A stretch of DNA of 18,779 nucleotides. Origin: Treponema sp. GTDB taxonomy: Bacteria > Spirochaetota > Spirochaetia > Treponematales > Breznakiellaceae. The notes beneath the pieces are model-generated. The model did no database searches. It was not told the origin of the DNA and was given only the letters and a program-made list of their open reading frames with translations. This document shows positions 7,661 to 14,979 of this stretch, one piece after another. The stretch is from positions 1 through 18,779 of the forward strand of contig JAISBR010000181.1 in NCBI GenBank assembly GCA_031266095.1, read 5' to 3'. The stretch's first letter is position 1; every line of letters begins with the position of its first letter. Position numbers and translations under genes: made by a program.

Positions 7661-9049
7661 GTGGCCGTAACAATGGAAATCACCCGCCTTGAAAACTCAA
7701 ATGTAAGGCTGAATTTGACCGTCCCCAGGGATGAAGTCCGCTCTCAGTACCAGGATCTGTTAAAGGACTATGTTAAAAAGGCCCAAATACCGGGCTTTCG
7801 GAAGGGAAAAGTCCCCCTGGAAGTGTTGGAACGAAAATTCGGAGAGGCCCTCAAGGATGAGGCCCTGGGCCAGATCCTTGAATCCGCGGTTACCGGGATT
7901 TTTAAGGAAGAACGTCTGCCCCGGGAAGACTGGCCCCTCCCCTATTCCTCCCCGGTGGTGCAGGATAAGCCCCGGCTTGATTTTGAACAGGACCTGAGTT
8001 TTTCAGTGGTGTACGATGTGTTCCCCAAAGTCAACCTGGGCCAGTGGAAGGGGCTTGAGGTTGAGGTTCCCGTCGCGAGCGTCACCGAGGAAGACCTTAA
8101 CCGGGAATTGGAAGTGGTTCGGGAACGGAACGCCGTCGTGCTGGACCGGGACGACGGGGCGGCGGCGCAAACAGGCGATGTGGTCACTGTGAATTACTGC
8201 GAAATCGGGGAAAACGGCGAAGTTCTGGTCGATTCCGAGCGGGAGGATTTTGTCTTCACCCTGGGTTCCGGCTACAATATCTACCAGTTTGATGATGAAA
8301 TAACCGGAATGAAAAAGGGCGAAACCAGGGAGTTCAGCAAGACTTTTCCCGCAGATTTTGAGGATACTGATCTGGCGGGGCAAAGCAAAAAAATACAGGT
8401 AACACTCACCGCGCTCAAAGAGAAAAAACTCCCCGATCTTGACGATGATCTGGCCCAGGATGTGGATGAACAGTTCAGTACCCTGGACGATCTCAAAAAC
8501 AGCATCGGGGAACGGCTGAATAAAAACCTTGAGACCCGGCTTACGGAGCTCAAAGTCAACGGTCTGATGGAAAAGCTGATAGAAACGACCCCGATAATTC
8601 TTCCGGAATCCATGATTCGGGAAGAAGTTGAGGGCCGTCTCCAGAATACGGCAGAGCGGTTAAATATCGATACCAAAGTAATTATGAGAATGCTGTCCAC
8701 AGCAGGAAAAGATACGGTCGATGGGGCCAGGCGGAAGTGGTATTCGGCGGCCGAACGTTCTCTGCGTTCCCGGCTGATTATGGAAACCCTCATAAAAGAA
8801 CAGAAACTTGAGGTCAATGACGAAGAAGTGGCAAAACATCTGGAAACCATGGCCGCCGAGTCCGGGGCCACACTTGAGGAGGTGAAAAAATACTATCAAG
8901 AGGATGATGAGAAAGAAAGCCTTACACAAGAGCTCAAAGAACGGAAATTTTTCGATGTTTTATTGGCGGAAAACACCATAAGACCAGGTAAAGAAATGAA
9001 TTATCTGGACCTAATGAATTATCTGGACCTTATGAGGAATAATGAGTAA
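7661..9049 (+). CDS. tig: Trigger factor, ribosome-associated chaperone and peptidyl-prolyl isomerase
   Basis: The 462-residue protein shows all three trigger factor regions: the N-terminal ribosome-docking domain with signature GFRKGKVP (residues 45-52), an FKBP-type prolyl isomerase domain (about 155-245, GDVVTVNYCEIGENGE... through ILTV-like strands), and a C-terminal helical SurA-like chaperone domain. It binds ribosomal protein L23 at the exit tunnel and shields nascent chains. The start is GTG at 7661, with GAGGA at 7651-7655 five bases upstream; an in-frame ATG follows four codons later. It heads the tig-clpP-clpX-lon block, with clpP starting nine bases after its stop. The C-terminus carries a duplicated MNYLDL hexapeptide (residues 446-457). 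The protein is slightly longer than E. coli trigger factor (432). Confidence 0.96.
   Translation: MAVTMEITRLENSNVRLNLTVPRDEVRSQYQDLLKDYVKKAQIPGFRKGKVPLEVLERKFGEALKDEALGQILESAVTGIFKEERLPREDWPLPYSSPVVQDKPRLDFEQDLSFSVVYDVFPKVNLGQWKGLEVEVPVASVTEEDLNRELEVVRERNAVVLDRDDGAAAQTGDVVTVNYCEIGENGEVLVDSEREDFVFTLGSGYNIYQFDDEITGMKKGETREFSKTFPADFEDTDLAGQSKKIQVTLTALKEKKLPDLDDDLAQDVDEQFSTLDDLKNSIGERLNKNLETRLTELKVNGLMEKLIETTPIILPESMIREEVEGRLQNTAERLNIDTKVIMRMLSTAGKDTVDGARRKWYSAAERSLRSRLIMETLIKEQKLEVNDEEVAKHLETMAAESGATLEEVKKYYQEDDEKESLTQELKERKFFDVLLAENTIRPGKEMNYLDLMNYLDLMRNNE
8996..9031 (+). repeat. 18-bp tandem duplication at the tig 3' end
   Basis: Two 18-base units (8996-9013 and 9014-9031) differ at one base and encode MNYLDL twice, in frame, just before the trigger factor stop. 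This is a recent-looking slip duplication in a region free to vary. Confidence 0.9.
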
Positions 9050-9058
9050 ATTATATTT

Positions 9059-9673
9059 ATGAATGAAAAAATGAATAATCTTGTTCCTGTTGTGGTGGAA
9101 CAGACCGGCATGGGAGAACGTTCCTATGACATCTATTCCCGGCTTCTTAAGGATCGGATAGTGTTTTTGGACGGCGAGATCAATGATCTCTCGGCGGATT
9201 TGGTAGTAGCCCAGCTCCTCTTCCTGGATGGGCAGGATATCGACAAAGACATTAACCTCTATATCAATTCTCCCGGCGGCTCGGTTACGGCGGGTCTTGC
9301 CATCTATGATACCATGCAGTATGTAAAGTCCGACGTGCAGACCATCTGTCTGGGCCAAGCCGCCAGTATGGCCGCCCTTATTTTGACCGCCGGCGCGCAT
9401 GGCAAGCGGATGGTACTTCCCTCTTCCCGTGTGCTCATCCACCAGCCCTGGGGCAGCGCTCAGGGACAGGCCAGGGATATCGGGATTCAATCCAAGGAGA
9501 TTATCCGCCTTAAGAAGATGACCATAGATTACTTTGCCGAACATACCGGTAAGAGTATTGAACAAATTGCCGGCGATATGGAACGGGATTTCTATATGCC
9601 GGCGGAAGATGCTGTTGCCTATGGAATAGCGGATTCGGTATTAACGAGGGGAAAAAATGGCGCGGCTTCGTAA
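9059..9673 (+). CDS. clpP: ATP-dependent Clp protease proteolytic subunit
   Basis: The 204-residue serine peptidase has the complete triad: Ser103 in GQAASMAA, His128 in VLIHQPWG and Asp177 in [10 protein letters not shown], with the same 25- and 49-residue spacing as E. coli Ser97/His122/Asp171. [19 protein letters not shown] is the oxyanion-loop region. Fourteen subunits form the barrel that degrades proteins fed by ClpX. The ATG at 9059 (MNEKMNNL) is taken; a second ATG at 9071 is possible. Neither has a convincing ribosome binding site, so translation may be coupled to tig, whose stop is nine bases upstream. Its end overlaps clpX by 17 bases, supporting a joint transcript. An in-frame propeptide like that of E. 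coli ClpP is short or absent. Confidence 0.97.
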   Translation: MNEKMNNLVPVVVEQTGMGERSYDIYSRLLKDRIVFLDGEINDLSADLVVAQLLFLDGQDIDKDINLYINSPGGSVTAGLAIYDTMQYVKSDVQTICLGQAASMAALILTAGAHGKRMVLPSSRVLIHQPWGSAQGQARDIGIQSKEIIRLKKMTIDYFAEHTGKSIEQIAGDMERDFYMPAEDAVAYGIADSVLTRGKNGAAS

Positions 9674-10907
9674 TGGTCCCGGCAATTTTGAGCGTGTCTG
9701 TTCGTTCTGCGGAAAAAGCGCGGACATGGCCCGCAGACTCATAGCCGGCCCCAATGATGTGTTTATCTGCGACGAATGCGTGGAAGTTTGCCGCAAGATC
9801 CTCTCCGAGGAAGATCATGAGCTTTCCACCCAGTTTACCGGTGATATTCCAACTCCCAGGGAAATCAAGGCCTATCTCGATCAGTTTGTCATCGGCCAGG
9901 ACACGGCAAAAAAGGCCCTGTCGGTGGCGGTGTATAACCACTACAAGCGGATCGCCAACCCCTCCAAAGAGAACGAAGACGTAGAAATCGAGAAATCCAA
10001 TGTGCTCCTCATCGGGCCCACGGGAACAGGCAAAACCCTGCTCGCCAAAATCCTGGCGAAGAAACTCAAAGTGCCCTTCGCTATTGTGGATGCCACCACC
10101 CTCACCGAGGCGGGCTATGTGGGTGAGGACGTGGAGAATATCCTCCTCAAACTCATCCAGAATGCGGGCAGTAATATCGCCGCCGCCGAGCGGGGCATTG
10201 TGTATATCGACGAAATCGACAAGATCGCCCGCAAGGGGGAGAATGTCTCGATAACCCGCGATGTATCGGGCGAAGGGGTACAGCAGGCGCTCCTCAAAAT
10301 AATCGAGGGGACCGTCGCATCGGTACCTCCCCAGGGCGGGCGTAAGCATCCTAACCAGGAGATGATCCGCATCGACACCACGGATATCCTCTTCATCTGC
10401 GGCGGCGCTTTTGTGGGGCTGGATAAACTGATCGCCCGGCGGGTGGTACAGCATCCTATGGGTTTTGGCGCGGATGTCAAAGGCGGAGAGAAAAGCCTCA
10501 AAGAGCTGTACGATGCCCTGCATCCGGACGACCTTATTCACTTTGGCATGATCCCCGAGTTCATCGGCAGGCTTCCAATCACGGTGAGTCTTGAGGAACT
10601 CAAGCGGGAGGAACTCAAGAGGATCATCACCGAGCCTCGGAACGCCATTGTAAGACAGTACCAGGCATCCTTTGCCATTGATGATGTCAAACTTGAGTTT
10701 ACCGACGGCGCGATTGACGCCATTGCTGATATGGCTATCAAACAAAAAACAGGCGCGCGGGGACTGCGGGCAATCGTGGAAAAACTCATGACCGATATTA
10801 TGTTTGAAATACCCTCAATGAAGGGGGGAAAACGGGTGATCATCAGTCAGGAAGTGGTGGAAAAATCCAAAACTCCCCTAATTCAGTCTCTTCAAAAGAG
10901 CGCATGA
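9657..10907 (+). CDS. clpX: ClpX, ATP-dependent unfoldase of ClpXP
   Basis: The 416-residue protein begins with the N-terminal zinc-binding domain (C15xxC18 and C38xxC41), followed by the AAA+ core: Walker A GPTGTGKT (120-127), pore loop GYVG (153-156), Walker B IVYIDEID (181-188), the RKG loop at 192-194, and PEFIGRLP. It unfolds tagged substrates and threads them into ClpP. The ClpP-docking loop, IGF in E. coli, reads MGF here within HPMGFGADV. The length is normal. A GAGGGG sequence lies just before the ATG at 9657, inside the clpP 3' end, so the two are translationally overlapping. lon follows 34 bases after the stop, giving the same tig-clpP-clpX-lon order as in E. coli. Confidence 0.97.
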   Translation: MARLRNGPGNFERVCSFCGKSADMARRLIAGPNDVFICDECVEVCRKILSEEDHELSTQFTGDIPTPREIKAYLDQFVIGQDTAKKALSVAVYNHYKRIANPSKENEDVEIEKSNVLLIGPTGTGKTLLAKILAKKLKVPFAIVDATTLTEAGYVGEDVENILLKLIQNAGSNIAAAERGIVYIDEIDKIARKGENVSITRDVSGEGVQQALLKIIEGTVASVPPQGGRKHPNQEMIRIDTTDILFICGGAFVGLDKLIARRVVQHPMGFGADVKGGEKSLKELYDALHPDDLIHFGMIPEFIGRLPITVSLEELKREELKRIITEPRNAIVRQYQASFAIDDVKLEFTDGAIDAIADMAIKQKTGARGLRAIVEKLMTDIMFEIPSMKGGKRVIISQEVVEKSKTPLIQSLQKSA

Positions 10908-10941
10908 ATCTTAACAGGACCATAAAGCGGGGAGGCCTTTT

Positions 10942-13719
10942 TTGAAAAGTAATGGAGACTTCAAAAAAACAGGCGTCTCCAGGCTGATGTCGGGTTTAAA
11001 AAACAAGACTTTGCTGCGGGATTTTGCTTTTCCTGCGGGCCGTATCAAAAATCACCCGACTGAGGATTTTCCCCTCCTCCCCCTGCGGGAGTTGGTGCTC
11101 TTTCCGCAGACGGTGGTTCCTATTTTCATTACCTACCGTCCCGGCATAGCCGCCCTTGAGGAAGCCCTGCGCAGGGATACCCGGCTCTTTGTCGCCTGCC
11201 TGAAAAAGCGGGAGCCAGGCTCATTGGCCGGAGATGAACCCTGGCCGGTAGGCACCGTTATGCGGGTTGTTCAGCACCTGAAACTTCCGGACAATACTTT
11301 CCGGGTAGTGCTTCAGGGCGAATACCGGGGGCTGATTCAGGCCCGCGAATCCAGGGGGGATTTTTCCTTTGTCCGGGTAGAGCCTCTCGAAACCGAAGGC
11401 TTTGAGGATCCTCCTAATCCCGGTGAAGCCGCTCTCCTGAGGGCGGTTCAGAAGTCTTTTATTCAATACGCGGAGCTTTCAAAAAAAATCGGTACCGACA
11501 CTATTTCGGCGGTGGAACGGACCGAGAATCCCGAACGCCTGTCAAACCTTATCTGTAACTCAATTGTCGTTAAAACGGAAAAGAAGATTGAACTTTTGGC
11601 GATAACCGGCGCCAGGGAGCGTCTTGAGGCGATTCTTGAAACCCTGGAACTGGAAAATGAAATTTTTGGCATCCAAAAAAACATCTCCGGCAAGGTTAAA
11701 AGCCAGATGGAAAAAAGCCAGCGTGAATATATCCTCCACGAACAGCTCAAGGAAATAAACAAAGAGCTGGGTAAAGACAAAACCGAGGATGAATTCGCAG
11801 ACCTTGAAAAAACTATCGCCGATAAAAACCCTCCCCCGGAGATAATGTCGAAGGCCGGCAAGGAAATCGCCCGCCTGCGTAAGCTCCAGCCCTTCTCCCC
11901 CGAGGCGGGCGTGCTCCGGACTTACCTGGAATGGATATCGGATCTTCCCTGGAGCGACTACAGCCCGGACTCAGGGGACCTGGCCGAGGCAGAAAAGATC
12001 CTCAATGAGGATCACTTTGACATGCGGAAAGCCAAGGACCGGATATTGGAATTCATCGCGGTCAGGCTGCTGCTGGCGGAAGCGCCTGTTTCGGGTGAAG
12101 CGTTGCCGGATGATTCAACGGCGAATAACGAGGCTGCGGAAACGCCGCATGATTTTCCGGCGGAGGATGACTCGTCTGAGACGATGCCGGACACGGCGTC
12201 TGAGACGGCGCCGGAAACGGATAAGCCGGCGGCTGTGGCGTCTCCCGCAGCGTATAACACGGAAAGTTTTCACCTTGAAGATCCCGTACCGCCGGCCACG
12301 CCCGCTTCACTGTCCGGCGTTCCACTATGGAACAGCCCGGAACGAACCGCGATAAAAGGCCCGATTCTCTGTTTTGTGGGCCCACCCGGTACAGGAAAAA
12401 CCAGTCTCGGAAAATCAGTGGCCCGTGCCTTGGGACGGCGCTTTGTGCGCATCTCCCTGGGCGGGGTACGGGACGAGGCGGAGATTCGGGGACACCGCAA
12501 AACCTATGTCGGCGCCCTGCCGGGCAGGATCATCCAGTCCATGCGGAAGGTGGAAACGGTCAATCCCGTGTTTTTGTTAGATGAAATCGACAAACTCTCA
12601 AGTGATTTCCGGGGGGATCCGGCCAGCGCCCTGCTTGAGGTACTGGACCCGGAACAGAACGCAACCTTCACAGATCACTACATGGAAGTTCCCTATGATC
12701 TTTCCAAAGTCCTCTTTATTACCACCGCCAACTCGCTGCATACCGTCCCCCATCCCCTGCTGGATCGTATGGAAGTTATCGAGATCCCCGGCTACGGAGA
12801 GAACGAGAAACTCACCATTGCCAAACAATTTTTGGTGCCCAAGGAGCTGAGGGAAAACGGCTTTGCCAACGCGAAGATAATTTTCAAGGACGAGACGCTT
12901 CGGGACATTATCCGCTACTGGACGATGGAGTCCGGGGTGCGGAGCCTTGAGCGGGAAATAGCCCGCTGCATCAGGCGTATTGCCCGTGGAGCGGTAAAAA
13001 AAGGATACGGTACGCCGGACAAACCGATAAGCTCCTTCAGGAAAAATGTCCAGCCGGCAGACCTTGAAAAGCTGCTGGGCCGGCGGAAATACAAAAACGA
13101 TGTGGTGTTTAAGGAAGCCCGGATCGGCGTAACCTATGGACTTGCCTGGACCGAAACCGGAGGCACTATGCTGCCGGTGGAAACTACCCGTTTCGAGGGA
13201 TCAGGCGAGCTTGTCATCACCGGCAACCTGGGGGACGTGATGAAGGAAAGCGCCCGAATCGCCCTTTCATACTTACGCAGCGCCCAGGACCGTTATGAGT
13301 TTCTGGTAAACGATGTGGGAAAAACCGATTTTCATATCCACGTCCCCGAAGGGGCCATTCCCAAAGACGGCCCCTCCGCCGGTATCACGCTGGCTTCGTC
13401 CCTGCTCTCCACTCTCTGCCAAAAGCCCCCTCACCCCGGCGTAGCCATGACCGGCGAACTTACCCTCACCGGCCGTGTCCTCCCCATCGGCGGCCTTAAG
13501 GAAAAGCTCCTTGCCGCCATCCGGAACGGCATGGACAGAGTACTCCTCCCCAAGGACAACCGGGAAGATTGGGCCGAATTGGACAAGGATGTTCGGGACG
13601 CGATAGCGGTTGATTTTGTGGAAAACGCGGACGATGTATTCAGGCTGCTCTTTGACGAGGGGATTTTGAGGAATGGGAAACCGAGAGGGCCGGGGAATAA
13701 GAGCCGCAAAAAGCAGTGA
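10942..13719 (+). CDS. lon: Lon ATP-dependent protease with an extra linker before the ATPase
   Basis: The 925-residue protein has the N-terminal LON substrate domain (FPLLPLRELVLFPQTVVPIF, about 43-62), a coiled-coil region with REYILHEQLKEINKELG, the AAA+ core with Walker A GPPGTGKT (480-487) and Walker B VFLLDEIDKL (from 543), and the protease domain with Ser812 in DGPSAG and Lys855 in GGLKEK, 43 residues apart as in E. coli Ser679/Lys722. It degrades misfolded and regulatory proteins in the cytoplasm. The TTG start at 10942 is supported by GGAGG ending six bases upstream. Residues about 377-470 form an Ala/Pro/Glu-rich, low-complexity insert between the EFIAVR helix and KGPILCFVGPPG, where typical Lon has fewer than ten residues. 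That explains the length above E. coli Lon (784). The N-terminal 35 residues are also extra. Confidence 0.96.
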   Translation: MKSNGDFKKTGVSRLMSGLKNKTLLRDFAFPAGRIKNHPTEDFPLLPLRELVLFPQTVVPIFITYRPGIAALEEALRRDTRLFVACLKKREPGSLAGDEPWPVGTVMRVVQHLKLPDNTFRVVLQGEYRGLIQARESRGDFSFVRVEPLETEGFEDPPNPGEAALLRAVQKSFIQYAELSKKIGTDTISAVERTENPERLSNLICNSIVVKTEKKIELLAITGARERLEAILETLELENEIFGIQKNISGKVKSQMEKSQREYILHEQLKEINKELGKDKTEDEFADLEKTIADKNPPPEIMSKAGKEIARLRKLQPFSPEAGVLRTYLEWISDLPWSDYSPDSGDLAEAEKILNEDHFDMRKAKDRILEFIAVRLLLAEAPVSGEALPDDSTANNEAAETPHDFPAEDDSSETMPDTASETAPETDKPAAVASPAAYNTESFHLEDPVPPATPASLSGVPLWNSPERTAIKGPILCFVGPPGTGKTSLGKSVARALGRRFVRISLGGVRDEAEIRGHRKTYVGALPGRIIQSMRKVETVNPVFLLDEIDKLSSDFRGDPASALLEVLDPEQNATFTDHYMEVPYDLSKVLFITTANSLHTVPHPLLDRMEVIEIPGYGENEKLTIAKQFLVPKELRENGFANAKIIFKDETLRDIIRYWTMESGVRSLEREIARCIRRIARGAVKKGYGTPDKPISSFRKNVQPADLEKLLGRRKYKNDVVFKEARIGVTYGLAWTETGGTMLPVETTRFEGSGELVITGNLGDVMKESARIALSYLRSAQDRYEFLVNDVGKTDFHIHVPEGAIPKDGPSAGITLASSLLSTLCQKPPHPGVAMTGELTLTGRVLPIGGLKEKLLAAIRNGMDRVLLPKDNREDWAELDKDVRDAIAVDFVENADDVFRLLFDEGILRNGKPRGPGNKSRKKQ

Positions 13720-13818
13720 TTTGAAGGCGTGTTTCCGGCGGTTACGCCTGCCGGCTCGGCGGGGACCTCCCCGGCTGAACAAGTAAATTATTTCGAACCA
13801 CAGGTTCGCGCTCTGCTC

Positions 13819-13841
13819 CGGGGAGGCTCATCCCCGCTTTT
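13819..13841 (+). terminator. Weak terminator-like hairpin after lon
   Basis: CGGGGA (13819-13824) pairs with TCCCCG (13831-13836) around a six-base loop and is followed by CTTTT. A second hairpin, CGAACC-ACA-GGTTCG (13794-13808), lies just upstream. Stems are short and the T-run is poor, so termination is only plausible. Confidence 0.35.
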
Positions 13842-13863
13842 CGTACCAAACCAGTCCATACTC

Positions 13864-13892
13864 TTGCCGAAATACCTCAAATAAGGGATACT
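13864..13892 (+). promoter_or_regulatory. Candidate promoter abutting repeat copy B, toward the cheY-like gene
   Basis: TTGCCG (13864-13869) and GATACT (13887-13892) have 17-base spacing and four of six matches each. The last two bases of the -10 box are the first two of the repeat, so transcripts would begin inside it and carry it as a 5' leader. This is tentative. Confidence 0.28.
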
Positions 13893-14038
13893 AGGAGCCT
13901 GTTGCACTTGTAGATTTTTGCGGCACTTTATGCCGCAAAAACCCCGATTAACGGGCTCCCTACGGAGTTTGCAGGGTAAAAAATCGCCTGTCAGGCGATT
14001 TTTGGAAATTTTATGCGCGAAGCGCAACAAACTCCTAG
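13891..14038. repeat. MITE-like structured dispersed repeat, copy B
   Basis: This 148-bp element is the second copy of the repeat at 5928-6073. Its ends, CTAGGAGCCTGTTGC (13891-13905) and GCAACAAACTCCTAG (14024-14038), are inverted repeats matching at 13 of 15 positions and bounded by CTAG, possibly a target duplication. Internal structure: an 11-bp hairpin TTTTTGCGGCA/TGCCGCAAAAA near 13914-13940, short stems CCCG/CGGG and CTCC/GGAG, a 25-base perfect palindrome at 13979-14003, and TGCGC-GAA-GCGCA near the end. Relative to copy A the last stem shows a paired A-T to G-C change. It ends eight bases before the cheY ribosome binding site. Confidence 0.8.
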
Positions 14039-14054
14039 GAAAACCGGAGGGTGG

Positions 14055-14429
14055 ATGAAAATGAAGACTGTCTTGGTGGTAGATGATTCCAGGATTATGC
14101 GGAATATTGTCAAAAACACTTTTTCTTTGATGAAAATTCCGTGCCAGTTTATAGAAGCCTCAAACGGTCAGGAGGCCTTGCTGCAGCTTCAAAGCCACAA
14201 GATCAATTTAGTGCTCTTAGATTGGAACATGCCGCAGCTTTCGGGAATTGATTTCCTCAAACAGGCGCGGGCCCAGCCGGAATACGCGAAATTGCCAATC
14301 ATCATGATAACCAGCGAAGCGGCAAAATATAACGTTATTGAGGCTCTGAAAGCCGGGGCTACCGATTATATTATCAAGCCGGTGAACGAACGGAATTTCA
14401 GGGACAAGCTGGCTAAAATCGCGTTGTGA
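14055..14429 (+). CDS. CheY-like single-domain response regulator
   Basis: The 124-residue product is a stand-alone receiver domain: acidic pair in VLVVDDS (Asp10-Asp11), phosphoacceptor Asp56 in VLLDWNMP, Thr86 in IMITSEA and Lys108 in IIKPVN. It has no output domain, so it should act like CheY by binding a partner such as the flagellar switch or another protein. GGAGG at 14046-14050 supports a start at the ATG at 14055; an ATG at 14061 is equally possible given spacing. The upstream open frame derives from repeat copy B and is rejected. A terminator-like hairpin separates it from cheX, 66 bases on. With the following CheX and kinase it forms a phosphorelay set: kinase, receiver and phosphatase. 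Confidence 0.92.
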   Translation: MKMKTVLVVDDSRIMRNIVKNTFSLMKIPCQFIEASNGQEALLQLQSHKINLVLLDWNMPQLSGIDFLKQARAQPEYAKLPIIMITSEAAKYNVIEALKAGATDYIIKPVNERNFRDKLAKIAL

Positions 14430-14439
14430 TTAAATAGAC

Positions 14440-14480
14440 TTGTTCAGAAACTTCAGTTCCTGAACAATTTTCATATTTTT
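14440..14480 (+). terminator. Terminator/attenuator between the cheY-like gene and cheX
   Basis: TTGTTCAG (14440-14447) pairs perfectly with CTGAACAA (14460-14467) and is followed by TTTTCATATTTTT. The loop of 12 bases can pair further. cheX begins 15 bases later with no room for a promoter, so partial read-through (attenuation) is likely if the genes are co-transcribed. Confidence 0.5.
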
Positions 14481-14495
14481 AATAAGGAATGAACT

Positions 14496-14978
14496 ATGGA
14501 AAAGTATATTCAGCCTTTTGTTGACGTATGTAAGAGTGTCTTTAAGGACTTTGTAGGGACAGAGCTGACCGAGGGGCGGCCTTATTTCGCCGATACCAGT
14601 TCGGTGTCGGAATGGGATATTTCAGCGGTTATCGGTCTGACCGGAGAGGCCCGGGGGGCGGTGGTCATTTCCATGAAAAAAGAACTGGCCATCGCGCTGA
14701 CGGGGATGCTCACCGGTTCCGAACATACGAGTGTGGATGACGATGTGATAGACGCCATAGGTGAGATAGTCAATATTATCGCGGGGAACGTGAAGAAAGA
14801 CCTCGAAGAAATTTTCCGCCTGGTGATCTCTCTTCCCACTATTGTGCAGGGTAAAGAACATTCCATTAAATGGCCCTCCAACCAGGCGCGGATTATCTGC
14901 ATTCCGTTTACTATTCTTGAAAATACAACCTTCAACCTTTCAGTGGCAATTGAGGCGATATCAAGGAAGGGGACCTGA
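14496..14978 (+). CDS. cheX: CheX-type chemotaxis phosphatase
   Basis: The 160-residue protein matches the CheC/CheX/FliY phosphatase family in its CheX form: an N-terminal YIQPFVDVCKSVFKDFVG helix and the catalytic motif DAIGEIVNIIAGNVKKDL, with Glu90 and Asn93 forming the ExxN pair that orients water for CheY-P hydrolysis. CheX has one such motif and dimerises; the length is typical. It acts in the cytoplasm to dephosphorylate CheY, ending the signal. AAGGAA lies about ten bases before the ATG. The stop is followed after one base by the kinase ATG, so the two are tightly linked. Treponemes also carry cheX within a cheA-cheW-cheX-cheY operon; this copy sits elsewhere, beside a membrane kinase. 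Confidence 0.85.
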   Translation: MEKYIQPFVDVCKSVFKDFVGTELTEGRPYFADTSSVSEWDISAVIGLTGEARGAVVISMKKELAIALTGMLTGSEHTSVDDDVIDAIGEIVNIIAGNVKKDLEEIFRLVISLPTIVQGKEHSIKWPSNQARIICIPFTILENTTFNLSVAIEAISRKGT

Positions 14979-14979
14979 G

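Noticed and set aside
9510..10745. Long minus-strand frame opposite clpX
   Set aside because: It is a shadow of the clpX coding strand; the protein shows no family motifs.
14013..14054. Upstream start for the cheY-like gene
   Set aside because: These codons come from the end of repeat copy B, and the ribosome binding site at 14046-14050 points to 14055 or 14061.
14842..14979. Longer N-terminus for the membrane kinase
   Set aside because: It overlaps cheX out of frame; the ATG at 14980, one base after the cheX stop, gives a sensible N-terminus.
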